Counted from the first letter of the stretch, positions 1 to 10,590 are shown. The stretch is 64,000 nt of DNA from Ascarosepion bandense (GCA_037127315.1 JBBBDQ010000750.1:4975001-5039000); one strand, 5' to 3'. Notes: generated by a model from the sequence alone, not told the origin. Program-made: numbers and translations.

Positions 1-213
1 CATCTACGCATCGCTCATTCAGTAATGAATTAGAGCACTCTGGCTATTGGCGTATGATACATCATACGCTAAAAGTCTACCACCTTCTACCGAGCGCCCA
101 TAGTTCAGAGGTAGAATCGCCGACTGACGCCAGTACGGTCGGGTTAAAAGCAATCGGATGTTTTACTGTACTGATGAGCTGTGATATAGCGAAACAGATC
201 TGTCTGCGGATGA

Positions 214-217
<4 letters not shown>
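1..217 (+). mobile_element. HHR-SINE copy A (tRNA-derived SINE with hammerhead)
   Basis: A tRNA-derived short retroposon cut at its 5' side by the window edge. The order is a leader (1-95), a pol III A-box-like stretch (tagttcagaggta, 101-113), a tRNA-like body, a hammerhead core and a (TA)n tail. Compared with the copies near 29.3 and 29.5 kb, about 13 bp spanning the B box is missing (around 140-145, where the sequence runs from cggtcggg straight into ttaaaagc). It faces another copy on the opposite strand just beyond the (TA)n tract. Known tRNA-type SINEs depend on LINE machinery; which LINE serves this family cannot be told from here. Confidence 0.85.
158..214 (+). ncRNA. Hammerhead ribozyme motif, HHR-SINE copy A
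   Basis: CTGATGA at 171-177, stem II GCTG/TAGC closing a TGATA loop, GAAA at 191-194, a short stem III, and the cleavage triplet GTC at 202-204. Stem I pairs CTGTA (166-170) with TGCGG (205-209) through G-U wobbles. All the core nucleotides I can check are present. The predicted cut is 3' of position 204, leaving the tail on the downstream product. Confidence 0.8.

Positions 218-262
<45 letters not shown>
216..262. repeat. (TA)n microsatellite between two inverted HHR-SINEs
   Basis: A pure TA dinucleotide tract of about 45 bp. It follows the HHR-SINE tail on the left and abuts the tail of the oppositely oriented copy on the right, so it probably grew from SINE tail sequence. Short peptide frames across it are not genes. 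Confidence 0.95.
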
Positions 263-265
<3 letters not shown>

Positions 266-372
266 CATCCACATGATATATATTTGTCATCCACATACAA
301 GCCTGTTTCGCTGTATTAAACTCATCATTGTGGTTAGACACATCCACTTGCCTCTGGCCGGGATCGAAATAT
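261..372 (-). mobile_element. HHR-SINE copy B, subfamily 2, 5'-truncated
   Basis: Reverse-strand partial copy of the second HHR-SINE subfamily. From its 5' side it holds a B-box remnant (complement of gggatcgaaat, 359-369), the spacer and a hammerhead-like core, then a tail in which a 13-bp segment (tttgtcatccaca) is duplicated at 261-273 and 284-296. Stem I strands CCACA and TGTGG are perfectly complementary (291-295 and 329-333). The core reads ATGATGA in place of CTGATGA and stem II is broken, so it is probably inactive. Confidence 0.75.
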
Positions 373-604
373 TGTTAAATATAATAGACGATAATAATGA
401 CAATTTTTAATATTTTTAATTTTCATTTTATACATTAAATTTTAAATCTTAATTTTTATCTACATCCAATCTTAGAATAGTCAAATTTATAAGATTTAAT
501 TTCCATGAGTGAAATTAAATTAAAATCTATTAAACTGTCAGCTTGAAATATGCACATGATGAGTACATAACGCATGAAACTCCTAGTCGTGACATCTAGG
601 TAGG

Positions 605-606
<2 letters not shown>
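373..606. other. AT-rich stretch without recognised element
   Basis: About 230 bp of AT-rich sequence with no reading frame, RNA motif or repeat I can name. It ends at the next (TA)n tract. Confidence 0.5.

Positions 607-662
<56 letters not shown>
607..662. repeat. (TA)n microsatellite
   Basis: About 55 bp of pure TA repeat in unassigned AT-rich DNA. Confidence 0.95.
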
Positions 663-666
<4 letters not shown>

Positions 667-760
667 AAACCTTTCAACTTGAAATAAAACTCATCACTTG
701 ATAAGACACAAGTAGTATTATAACATATTCATGTTATAATTTCTGAGTAAATATTATGAG

Positions 761-807
761 CTCTACTTTGTATTGAGCACTTAAAACGTGCTCAATACAA
801 AGTAGAG
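761..807. repeat. Perfect 20-bp inverted repeat, 7-nt loop
   Basis: The 20 bases at 761-780 are the exact reverse complement of 788-807, separated by ttaaaac. The arm motif gtgctcaatac resembles a stretch in the Penelope-like termini near 45.6, 51.15 and 61.2 kb (gtgttcaatac, atgctcaatac), so this may be a scar of two such termini head to head. Confidence 0.85.
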
Positions 808-811
808 TTTA

Positions 812-1262
812 TATATAGTGTTTCTTTGGATATCATTCATTTAAGAATAGTGTTTCTTTGGATTCGATCCATATCTACCATATATATATATAGTGTATCG
901 AGGCAGCATACCACCCAACTTAAAAAACATATTAATAAACTTATTACTGCAAACAATGCTGAAATAGGATCCTATAAAAATGACTGACAAAGTATTATGG
1001 TTAAGTTTTTTTTATATTTTTTCATGTGATATTTTCATTTTTTTCCGAACGTAAATTATGTAAAAATTGACTAAATGTTTTATTTCCCCAAGCGGATTAT
1101 GGTTCTATATATATACACAAACACCTTATATTTTCAGTTAAAGTAAATAAAATTAATTTTATGTAGAAAAATTTTACATAATTTTATTTCTGAAAAGAAA
1201 AAAATATAAGATCGCATAAAAAATTATATAAAAAATTAACCATAACACATTTAATGAAACTT
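812..1262. other. AT-rich DNA with a small duplication
   Basis: A direct duplication of tagtgtttctttgga occurs at about 818 and 848. Otherwise I see no gene or named repeat; the AT content produces only short frames. Confidence 0.5.
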
Positions 1263-1265
1263 GCA

Positions 1266-1269
<4 letters not shown>

Positions 1270-1327
<58 letters not shown>
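1270..1327. repeat. (TA)n microsatellite
   Basis: About 58 bp of pure TA repeat. Directly downstream lies gctcggcgttgcccgtgc (about 1341-1358), a GC-rich island in AT-rich DNA that looks like the edge of an unidentified element. Confidence 0.95.
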
Positions 1328-1328
<1 letters not shown>

Positions 1329-1474
1329 CTAGCATCATAGCTCGGCGTTGCCCGTGCAACTCAGAACATTTTAGTAGTAGGAGAAGCATTAAAAAAAAAT
1401 CTATTTTCTTTTGTTTTGCGTAAAGGTGATTTGATGTTTTGCGTGACATTGTAAACAACATTGCGTTTGTTTTT

Positions 1475-1938
1475 GTTTCAAAATTATGGGGGAAAATATT
1501 TACATTTTTTATTGACTAAATGAATTTAACATAAAAATAAAAATTATTTATTTTGTTTTACTGAAGTTAGAAATATAAAAACTATTACGCTCTCAGTTCA
1601 GAAATTTTCGAAGAATATTTAAAAATGTAGACATTTAATTTTAGAGGAAAAAGTTACATTAATGCCACACGAATTTACAGACAGTTGATTTCCTGCATGA
1701 AATATTTAGCGAAAAAAAAGTTTTATTTTTTGTCAATTTTATTTTCTGAAGTATAAAATATTAAATCTGAAAAAAAAAAGGCTTAAATAATTAAATTAAC
1801 CATTGGCACTTTTTTTACATATTTTTTTTGTTTGAAAAAACACTTTTCTTAAATATTTCTTTTGTTTCAAAATTACGGGGGAAGATATTCACATTTTTTG
1901 TTAACCAAATGAAATTTTAAAACGTCGGAATAAAAATG
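1475..1938. repeat. Direct repeat pair about 387 bp apart
   Basis: A stretch of about 70 bp beginning tgtttcaaaattatggggga at 1475 recurs, diverged, at about 1862. The intervening sequence is AT-rich and unassigned. This could be the remains of two tandem copies of one element or of terminal repeats; I cannot name the family. Confidence 0.55.
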
Positions 1939-2174
1939 AAATATAAAGACTCATTTTTTTAGTCGCTTTTGACACGTGTGATTTGATTTCTGTGGCGTAA
2001 TCTAGAAAGCACCTTAGATCTCAGATGTTTTACGGAGAAAGTGTAAACAATCGGCTCCATTGGCCAAAAATTGCGAAAGGGAAATTTGCTGAACTTAAAC
2101 TCAAAAAGTATGTGTCGACCTGGCTTCCCTGTAGATATGTGTCCCTAGAAAGTTTGAATGGCGTAGCTTTTTTT

Positions 2175-2535
2175 TTTTTTTTTATAAGCGTTTCACCCCG
2201 AGCAAGGCATGTCACTGCCACTACTGTGCAGGGGGCTACGTAGAGTGGAGAAAGGCTGATTAAATATAGGAAATAACAGAGGGTGGGTGATAGGCGGGTG
2301 AGGATACCGAGAATGAGGGTTGGGTAGATGAGAGTGTTGTGAGAATAGTTGGGAGTTAGTGTGATAGGAGGTGTCTATTGACCCTACATTTAAACACCTG
2401 GAGATTGTAACTGTCGGGAAAGCAGACTTGTGGAAGGGAGTTCCACAGGCGGGAAGCGCGAGAAAAGAAGCTGTTTAAAAAATGTAGGCGTGCATAGGGA
2501 ACAGTCAAACACAGACTCACAGATTGCCTTTTATA
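2175..2535 (-). pseudogene. LINE-A (CR1/Jockey-like) 3' end fragment
   Basis: On the minus strand a frame carries the typical end of a CR1/Jockey-type polymerase protein: FFSRASRLWNSLP followed by FPDSYNLQVFK and VNRHLL. After its stop comes an untranslated tail ending in the sense motif cttgctcggggtgaaacgctt and a poly(A) run (poly-T 2168-2183 on the plus strand). The same tail motif ends many fragments in this window, so I call the family LINE-A. Only the last 70 or so codons are present; the copy is dead on arrival through 5' truncation. Confidence 0.75.
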
Positions 2536-2880
2536 TATATAGATAATGAGTTGAACAGATAAACAGATATCCATAGATAGATAGAGAGATAGGTAGATAG
2601 AATTTAAACACCCAATTTGTTTTCAGCTGTTTCATTTTTACATAGTTTGATTATTGCAATCATTTATCATTTTAGATGAACAGATATTAGCAGGCTGAAT
2701 CAAAGACAGATAACCAGACCCCAAATTGATTTTTAAATATTTTTTACTGATAATTCTTAAGCTATTCAAATAAAATAATGATGTTGACTATGAAAATAGT
2801 GCTTAAAGAGGAAAAGTACAAAGTCACAAAAAATTACAAAATACTTTAATAAAATATATTTACATGGCATATAGACACCT
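2536..2880. other. Unassigned AT-rich stretch with a short GATA tract
   Basis: A short degenerate (GATA)n tract lies at about 2570-2600. Nothing else is recognisable. Confidence 0.5.
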
Positions 2881-2913
2881 CCTAACACACTAACCTGCTT
2901 CCATTCTATCAAG

Positions 2914-3432
2914 CACTCTTCCCATCTGCCCGACCCTCATCCTCGGTATCCTTACTCATCTGTCACCTTTCTCCTGACATTCCCTATGTCTATCCACTCC
3001 TTCTCTTTACCTTCCCCTATGTAGCCCCATGCGCAATAGTGGCAGTGGAATGCCTTGCTTGGGGTGAGATGATTAAAAAAAAAAACACTCTTCCCATCTG
3101 CCCAACCCTCATCCTCGCTATCCTTACTCATCTGTCACCTTCCTCCTGACATTCCCTATGTCTAACCACTCCTTCTCTTTACCTTCCCCTATGTAGCCCC
3201 ATGCGCAATAGTGGCAGTGGAATGCCTTGCTTGGGGTGAGATGATTAAAAAAAAAAACACTCTTCCCATCTGCCCAACCCTCATCCTCGCTATCCTTACT
3301 CATCTGTCACCTTCCTCCTGACATTCCCTATGTCTAACCACTCCTTCTCTTTACCTTCCCCTATGTAGCCCCATGCGCAATAGTGGCAGTGGAATGCCTT
3401 GCTTGGGGTGAGATGATTAAAAAAAAAAAAAA
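2914..3432 (+). repeat. 172-bp tandem repeat made of LINE-A 3' tails (3 copies)
   Basis: Units begin at 2914, 3086 and 3258 (period 172 bp) and are almost identical. Each contains the LINE-A 3' untranslated tail and ends with ttgcttggggtgagatgatt plus a short poly(A). The first unit has a few more differences than the other two. The pattern is tandem duplication of a LINE 3' end, not three separate insertions, because there is no intervening unique DNA. Confidence 0.85.
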
Positions 3433-3489
3433 TGGCATTGGTTGGAAAGAAATGGAAAATAAAAATGTTTCTGTGTGACCAAAAGCATA

Positions 3490-3955
3490 AGCAATTAAAT
3501 CAAAAGCAAACTCATGTCAAAATCAATGAAATAAAAAGATAGAATGATTAAACCAAAAGCAAAATCAATTAAAATAGAAAACAAAACAATTAAATCAAAA
3601 GCAAAATCAGTTAAATCAAAAGCAAAAGAATTAAATCAAAAGCAAAATCAATTAAAATAGAAAACGAAAATCAATTAAATCAAAAGCAAAATCAATTAAA
3701 TCAAACGCCAAATCAATTAAATCAAAAGCAAAATCAATTAAAATAGAAAACGAAAATCAATTAAATCAAAAGCAAAATCAATTAAATCAAACGCCAAATC
3801 AATTAAATCAAAAGCAAAATCAATTAAAATAGAAAACGAAAATCAATTAAATCAAAAGCAAAATCAATTAAATCAAACGCCAAATCAATTAAATCAAAAG
3901 CAAAATCAATTAAATCAAACGCATTATCAATTAAATCAAAAGCAAAAACTAAAAT
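3490..3955. repeat. 21-bp A-rich minisatellite with about 86-bp higher-order unit
   Basis: The basic unit is close to aaatcaaaagcaaaatcaatt (21 bp), repeated about 20 times with variants (aaacgcc, aaaatagaaaacg). Variants recur in fixed order roughly every 86 bp three times, showing amplification of a block of about four units. Confidence 0.85.
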
Positions 3956-4640
3956 CAGCATGGGAAATATTCAGAAAACCTCAGCATTAACACTGTAGAT
4001 AAATCGACAACCCATTTAAGCTCGAGCCAGAGACTGAAGGATTCATTCTTGTTGCGTAAGATTAGTCTTCCCACCAGAAATGACCAACAATATTTTTAAC
4101 AATGGGTGTAGCCTATTTTGTAGACCATCTAGAATTAAATGTATCATTTTAGCTAAACTTAAATATTTCCCACGCCATGATAGGGTTTATAAATATATTT
4201 ATTGGTCAATATATTGCCACATTGGCATACATAAACAAGCCGCAGTAAAGACTAATTAAAATAAATCTAAACTCTGAAATACATCCGTAAAAAGTTTTAA
4301 AAATTATTTTTCACCCAATACAAGTCTCGAGTGCCACTCAAGATGGTTGTAAGGGTGTATATAGGATAGATAACAGCTAACCCTAGACTTGAAGATTGAA
4401 AAGATTAAGAATTTGAATAATGGTTATGCCTGGTTACTTGGACGGAAAGCCAACTCGTGCTGCAAACGCCTGCTTTGGTACATTTGTGTTTGTTCAACAC
4501 GTACAAAGCCCATCTGTAGTTTATATTGCATCTACGCTGAGTAGACCTTAGTTACGATTTCTAGGAGAGAACGTATTATCTGGCGTGATCAAGAGTCTGA
4601 ACAAGGTCAATACGCTCAAAATCTCGGTCACGATGAGTTG
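3956..4640. other. Unassigned intergenic-type sequence
   Basis: About 680 bp of mixed composition with no coding frame above background and no repeat I can name. Confidence 0.45.
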
Positions 4641-4689
4641 TGACTTCGTGTTAGCATAACCATCGACTGCTCTCAAATAGTTCCGTCTA

Positions 4690-4870
4690 CCCAACTTTAC
4701 TCTTCAAGGTTTGGGGTAACCCGTAATTTGTTTCTCAGTCACTTTCCAAAGTTACCGCAGGTCAAACATCAAGATGTAACCATCCAGACAAATTTATCAT
4801 GGTGAGATTCGAACCCGGTTCTCATGGTCGGAAAGCATTCTAACCACGTAAAATCTTAGTGATATGGAAA
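4690..4870 (-). mobile_element. tRNA-like SINE head, minus strand
   Basis: On the minus strand a tRNA-like segment has A-box-like tggttagaatgc and B-box-like gggttcgaatctc about 30 bp apart (within 4805-4855), followed downstream by about 100 bp without similarity to the other SINEs here. The spacing and box sequences fit a tRNA-derived promoter. It may be a SINE family seen once in this window or a degenerate tRNA pseudogene. Confidence 0.6.
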
Positions 4871-5023
4871 TTATTTTTTGGGAGTCTGTTCCTCTATGCA
4901 ATAGTTCTGGAAGCAGTTTAAGTGGAAATTCCTCCTTCTCAATGGAATACGAAGCGAACATAAGAGGATCGATTGTATACTTGGCATGGCTCGTCCTAGC
5001 TATGAAGGTTTTGAGTAGCGGAA

Positions 5024-5350
5024 TTAAAGAATGTATTTCCTATGAACTTCTGCTATGAAAATAGTAATAGAGGTGAGAGCTGCTACTTTCGTCTGTGGGA
5101 AATAGGTTGGAGGGTAGAAAACAAATTTTTCCCCCATAACGCCACAAAGACGCTTGTGAACTCTGTCGAGGTTAGAAAGTGAAAACTGACGAGCTGGAAC
5201 CCAGATGTGGTCGCAATACTGCATTTTTCGATTTGATTTGACACTTGTAAAGTTAGAGCCATGTACTTTCTAGAGCAAAACAAGGAACGGACCATTTTTC
5301 CCAGCATCTTTAACAACGGATCGTATATACAAGTTCCAATTAAGGTGTAA
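5024..5350 (-). pseudogene. LINE-A polymerase fragment (after the RT domain)
   Basis: Minus-strand frames read LNWNLYIRSVVKDAGK, then after a frameshift MQYCDHIWVPARQFSLSNLD and RVHKRLCGVMG, ending in a degenerate TLQPISHRR segment. This corresponds to the region between the reverse transcriptase core and the C terminus of CR1/Jockey-type proteins. At least two frameshifts mark it as a relic. It abuts the inverted repeat beginning near 5381. Confidence 0.75.
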
Positions 5351-5380
5351 AGTGGGAAATGTAAATACGTATGATACAGT

Positions 5381-5862
5381 ATTTACATTATTCGGACTAT
5401 TGTCTTCATCTTTGTTGCCATTTGTGCAACATTTCAGCCGTTGTACACTCCGGCCTTCTTCAGGCATTTCGAACAGAACCCTTTATTACAATCACTGGGG
5501 TATATAAACTCCATCCCTTTTGCGAAGAGCCTCTTTTTGGTAGTCATGAGTAATCCTTAAGGACACATGTCCCGGTGAATATAGACGTTGGTTAGTTCCT
5601 GTGACTTGACCTAAAAAGTTGTGAGTTCAATACCAGGCTATAACAGTGGTGAACAAGTAACTTACAGGGTTAGAGGGAGATAACTAATGACTATCAAAAA
5701 GAGGCTCTACTGAAAAGGGATGGAGATAAAATCTACCCCAGTGATTGTAATAATGGGTTCTGTTCAAAATTCCTAGCACCCGAAGATGGCCGGAGCGTAC
5801 AACGGTCGAAGCGTTGTGCAAATGGCAAGAAAGATGAAGATAATAGTTCGAACAATGTAAAT
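5381..5862. repeat. Inverted repeat with SINE-3-like spacer
   Basis: Arms of about 175 bp (5381-5553 and 5682-5862) are diverged reverse complements. The spacer holds a tRNA-like segment with B-box-like gagttcaatacc (about 5625-5636) and a leader ttaaggacacatg that recurs at about 22,000. Each arm read outward from the spacer has the order CTGAAGA, G/C-rich hairpin, GAAA. The right arm has CCGAAGA and GAAG in these positions. A related element lies at 21,750-22,310. The family may be Penelope-like termini; this is inference. Confidence 0.75.
5430..5463 (-). ncRNA. Hammerhead-like core in inverted-repeat arm
   Basis: Minus strand: CTGAAGA (5457-5463), a stem II closing with CGGC pairs, GAAA (5432-5435), then a hairpin TGTTGC/GCAACA in the place of stem III. 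The 15.1-16.1 A-U pair is not evident, so it meets only part of the hammerhead consensus. Confidence 0.45.
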
Positions 5863-5869
5863 ATTACCT

Positions 5870-6214
5870 CATCTCAGAAATATAGACAAATACGTATGAT
5901 TCAATTAAAGAGAATATCACAGAAAAACATGGTTTACTCATTAAAGTAACATTGCCCGTTGATGTGAACAACTCAATGAAATTATTTAAGAATATCAATG
6001 CAAAGTAATTGAAAATTAAATTTTTTAGAAAAGTGACGTGTCAAAATATAATTCGCATCGTGATCACCGCTTTAGAAATGACCCCCCCCCCCAAAAAAAG
6101 ACGATATGTAGGTATTTATCTTCCATCTAACTTGGTGGGTAAAGGCTACCCAAAAAGTAGAAAACTGCATTTTTCTTTTTATAAGCATTCCGCACCAGGC
6201 AACTGAGGAGAAAG
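5870..6214. other. Unassigned stretch with a poly-C/poly-A run
   Basis: A ccccccccc run and an aaaaaaa run lie at 6081-6096. No element or gene is recognised before the large foldback that starts at 6215. Confidence 0.5.
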
Positions 6215-6844
6215 GGTAAATTTTCGTCTTAGGTCCCGAGGGCTTTCCCCTCTTCAAATTTATCCAAAATAGCATTATTTCTGTGCAAATCTATATGCTG
6301 AACTTAAATTAACATTTAGTTATTAAAGAAACCTACCTTTTTTTTATCTGAACGTCCATAAAAAAACGAGCTATGTCTCGCATATTTTGTCTTCCGTAAC
6401 TCTCACGAAGTCATGTATTTAACTGCAGAATAACGTTCTGCGTAGGCAACAAATTTCGGCCGATTTACTTCCTTTACTGAAACTTCCGCCTATTTACTTC
6501 CTGTAATGAAAGTAATACCCGTAGAAATACAATCGCGTATTACTTTCATTACAGGAAGTAAATAGGCGGAAGTTTCAGTAAAGGTAGTAAATCGGCCGAA
6601 AATAGACCGAAATTTGTTGTCCTACGCGGAAAGTCATTCAACAATTAATTACATGACTGCGTTAGAGTTACGGGAGACAAAATGTAGTTCGATTTAATTT
6701 CTGGACGTTCAGATCAAAAAAGGTATGTTTCTTCAATAACTAATTGTTGATTTGAGTTCAGCATATACATTTACACAGACATAATGCTATTTTGGATAAA
6801 TTTGAAGGAGGAAAAGCCTTCGGAACCTAAAACGAAAATTTACC
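6215..6844. mobile_element. 630-bp foldback element (long inverted repeat)
   Basis: Left arm 6215-6517 and right arm 6538-6844 are reverse complements with a 20-bp spacer. Pairing is nearly perfect for about 65 bp next to the centre and diverges outward with small indels. The outer ends read ggtaaattttcg and its complement. No transposase frame lies inside, so it is a non-autonomous foldback or MITE-like element. I could not identify a convincing target-site duplication. Confidence 0.85.
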
Positions 6845-6939
6845 GTAGAAAGGACAATAAAAAAAAAGAACAGGTTTTATGAAGACACAATATTGAGTCT
6901 TCTGAACTAATAGAAACGTCTCATATCCTCAGGAAAATG

Positions 6940-7445
6940 GTATCTATTTGTGGGAATTGGGTTCATTTCCTTTGATCCAAAATATTTCGTAAAGATTCCT
7001 TTCAACAATTTAAATTTTAAACTTTTTAGTAAAAGAAACAGCACAAAATGCAAATTACAAATTGGAGATACAAAAATCAAACAAGTACAAAAAATTAAAT
7101 ATCTGGGCATTGTTTTAACAGAGGTCGGCAAGTGCGACACGGAAATCGGAAAGTACATTGGGATATACGAAAATGTCTTCCAAAGGCAAAGCATCAAGAA
7201 TCCGAAAAATTTAGTTAGAAGCAATGAACTATTACGCAATATCAGTTCTGTGAATGCTGGACAATATTCTTACAGATGAAGAAGAATCTTGAGGCAACAT
7301 AATTGTAGTTCTACAGGAGGATGCTGAGGATACCATGGACCGAACGTGTGAGCAAGTTTTAGAGAAAATGGAAATAAAATGGAAACTTATACTAAACATC
7401 AAGAAGAGACAGTTGAAATTTGTAACAAAATTTTTAAAGGGTGAA
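6940..7445 (+). pseudogene. LINE-B (RTE-like) polymerase fragment
   Basis: The plus-strand frame reads STKCKLQIGDTKIKQVQKIK then YLGIVLTEVGKCDTEIGK, the stretch after the reverse transcriptase core in a LINE family with the later hallmark RMLRISWTEHV. After 7280 that hallmark region continues degenerately in other frames (RMLRIPWTERVSKF near 7320). Multiple frameshifts and deletions make this a relic. I assign it to the RTE/BovB type by general resemblance only. Confidence 0.75.
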
Positions 7446-7860
7446 CATTTAAATATTATGATATAAAACCATAAAGAAATACACATATAATGATCATTCA
7501 TAATTCAATCTAATTTTGTAAAAATTTGGCAACCCCCCCCCACAAAAAAAAACAAAAAAACAAAGAATGTTGGAAGCAATTATATGAAAAAGGTTAATAT
7601 TCATTTATTCAAATAAAGGTAATGTTAAGGTAAAAAAATAAAAATAATTTGTAAAAAAATTAATATTAAAACAGTATTTAAAATAACATAATCGAAAAAT
7701 AGTGAAAAACATTATTTGAAAAAGTTTAATAGTTATTTATTTATTTAAATACTTTTATGCTGGAACAACATTTCGCGACACTTAAGATATTTAATGACAA
7801 TGCCTTGTCATATTTCAGGCAAATTCTAAAGTGGTGACAAAACAAACTTTTCTAGACAGG
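7446..7860. other. AT-rich stretch without recognised element
   Basis: AT-rich DNA with short A and C runs (7531-7560). No gene or named repeat was seen before the (GA)n tract. Confidence 0.5.
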
Positions 7861-7861
7861 T

Positions 7862-7865
<4 letters not shown>

Positions 7866-7905
<40 letters not shown>
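7866..7905. repeat. (GA)n microsatellite
   Basis: About 40 bp of pure GA repeat located at the 3' end side of the minus-strand LINE-B copy, where LINE-B copies elsewhere carry a (GAA)n tail. Confidence 0.9.
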
Positions 7906-7907
<2 letters not shown>

Positions 7908-7914
7908 TAAAGTA

Positions 7915-8860
7915 TTTCTAGTGGAAACTTTTTTTTCTTCATGTGCCTTGTTCCTTCAGGACGTAGGCGATCATGGACTTCCTCTTGGCTCTGTCTCTTG
8001 TCGCTCTCAATGTTTTTCTTTTGGTATCTCTTCAAAACCTCGCTCCGTCAACCATTTGCTCAGACCTAACAAGAACATCTCGCGCTGCTTTCCCCTGTCT
8101 CTCCTTCCCTTTATCCGACCTGTGAGTATCAAATTCTTCAGGCCCTTCTTCCTCATTACGTGTCCCAGGAACCTGATTTGTCTTTTCCTGATATTATGAG
8201 TTTTCTTCTCGTTTGCATCCTTTCCAACACCTTATCGTTGCACACGTGCTCCGTCCATTGTATCCTCAGCATCCTTCTGTAAAACCACATTTCTGCTGCC
8301 TCAAGCCTCTCCTTCATCCTTCAACATTCACTTCCATACAAAAGGACAAATATCACCTAGCCATCCAGCACCCTTTCTTTGTTTTTAATGAGGTTTTCCT
8401 GTCTTTCAGTATTCTGGTTAGTTTCTTAAATGTGTTGTTGGTCATGCTAATGCGTCTTTGGATCTCCGTGTCGCATTTTTCATCCTCTGTCAAAACACTT
8501 CCCATGTATTTGAATTTTTTACTGGTTTTATTTTAGTTTCTCCAACGTAGTTGGCATATTGGGTTTCTCTTTTTGCTGATGACTATACATTCAGTTTCCT
8601 GAAGATTATACTCGGTCCTCTTCACTTTCTTTTGCTACCTTCTGTAAAAGGTCCTGCATTTTCCTTTCCGTGTCTGCTATCAGTACCGTGTTATCCGCGT
8701 ATCTGATATTGTTGAGATTGTGGCCGCCAATGAAACAGAGAATAGAAATAACTCCAGAAAAAAAACCATTGTGGAGAGGGATTCTCCTTTCCAAACAATA
8801 ACATCTCTTCCTCACCGTCCTACATACACCAACAAGAGTCTTCAATAAAAGTAAAAAAGT
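7915..8860 (-). pseudogene. LINE-B (RTE-like) fragment including RT motif C
   Basis: Minus strand from about 8860 to 7915. It starts with IGGHNLNNIRYADNTVLIAD, where the catalytic YADD box of reverse transcriptase reads YADN, continues with DTERKMQDLLQKV, and proceeds in broken frames through the RMLRI-type C-terminal region to the terminal tail (plus-strand reading tcaggacgtaggcgatcatgg). It is the longest LINE-B segment here (about 940 bp). Frameshifts and the D-to-N change in the active site make it inactive. Confidence 0.8.
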
Positions 8861-9900
8861 GAAGCAAATCCTTCATTTATTCCATTTCTTTATGATATAT
8901 TCAGGAAAAGAATATTAGGGAAAAGAATAATGTAAGAATAATACTTAACACTGAAGATAGATTAGAAGAGATTTATTATACAACAGTACAATAAACCAAT
9001 AGACGCAAAAGAACAATCAACGAGTAGTAACAGGAATAACGATCAAGTAGAAAATGTCGCCGTCTATGACGTATGCGTCCGTCTAGTGACGTATACCCCC
9101 AGTCACAGTCTTTTATAGACTGGACCATATCCATTACGGGGTAGGATAGGATGTTCCTCTAAAACACTTTATCAATTATATTTATTTCGCTCTCAAATAT
9201 GGAATGGTCTGTGGTCCGAAATAGCTATATAAATACAAATTATAGAAGTCTGGAATGCGGGGTGTCATTGACATTATGAGGAGATTGACTGCGAGCATCA
9301 GTCGTTCATTTTGTCGGACTCTCTGTTTTCGGGCAGAGAGGAACCCAGACGAGGCTCCGCCGAAGAGTAGAATCTTGTCTCGGGAAAAGCAGACAAGATT
9401 TTTTTGTCAGAGCTTAAGGGCTTCATTTTCCCACTTACATGGCCTTGTGCCGCGTCTACCTATCTGCCTATGTGGGTAGGTGGTTGATACTGCAGAGTGC
9501 CATTGACGATTATTATCTCTGCAACTCTAACAACTTAACCTCTCCTCTTTTCTTAATTATTGTTATTCTGTCTTATGTGTGTCTTTCTTGTTTTTACTTA
9601 ATATCCATTAGCACGGACATTGTGCTGCTGTAGCTACTGCCACCTCGGGTGGATTTCTTCCATTGAATTCACGTTGGCATGTCCTCTGAATCAACAAAAC
9701 CGAAGGCTGATTTTCAAAATCAAGTTGTACAATAATTATTCGCTATTGAGTAGTGAATTTATAGATAATAAAATTCCATACCTTCACCTTTCTAAATTTG
9801 AAAGAATCATAGAAAAATATTAATTTCCAAAATATTTATTAAATATCAAAATCTTGTTGTAACTTTTAAGACATCAGCATATTTTCTTTTTTTTTTCGAT
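8861..9900. other. Unassigned kilobase
   Basis: No element recognised. A moderately GC-rich part (9050-9130) contains tcttttatagactgg, a TATA-like element after a direct repeat of gtctatgacgtatgcg/gtctagtgacgtatac. It could be a fragment of an LTR or another promoter; there is no second copy here to define borders. Confidence 0.4.
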
Positions 9901-10590
9901 CGTATTGAATAAGGTCAGGTCACTTTTCGAACGTTACTGGTAGAATGTAACCCATTGCTGCTTGCTACATGGCAAGATTATCGACAACTGAAGTGGTTCC
10001 ACTACCAGACGTTTTATGGTGAGAAGATTAGCGAAACACCTGGCAAAAAGACTAGTAAACCTTACTGAAGGAATCAACACAATGTCATCTAACACAATGG
10101 TATAGACTGTGTGCCAAAGCTATCCATATAGCCAGTGCAACGGAGACACTTCATGACTGGGCAGAAGGCTTCCTAGACTAACATCAACGACTAGGATGGA
10201 AATTTATTCCAATTGAATTAATGGCCACACGTCCATGACCAAGCTGAGCCTTCAAATTGAATGTAATCGGTTGTAGTTTAATCTGAATTGGGATGGACTC
10301 CACCAGGTCTAATTGTTCAAAACACGCTACAGGTGAATGATTACTTTTTCGGGTTTCAACCCACATATATGGATGAAACTGGTCAGGTACTGAGTTGCAC
10401 AACGAGCCTATGAACACAGCAGGTCATGAGGATAACGACCCTGAAAGCAGTAAGGAATTGATATTTACTTCATAAACTAATAACTTTCACTAGCGTAGAA
10501 ATTAACTTTGATCAAGTTAGTTCCCAGTTTGTTTAAATAGTTTGTTAAAACGTTCTTCTACTCTTGTTGAAAAAAATTTGAAAACAAAAA
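9901..10590. other. Unassigned stretch
   Basis: Mixed composition with short frames only. I saw no repeat relationship to the rest of the window. Confidence 0.45.
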
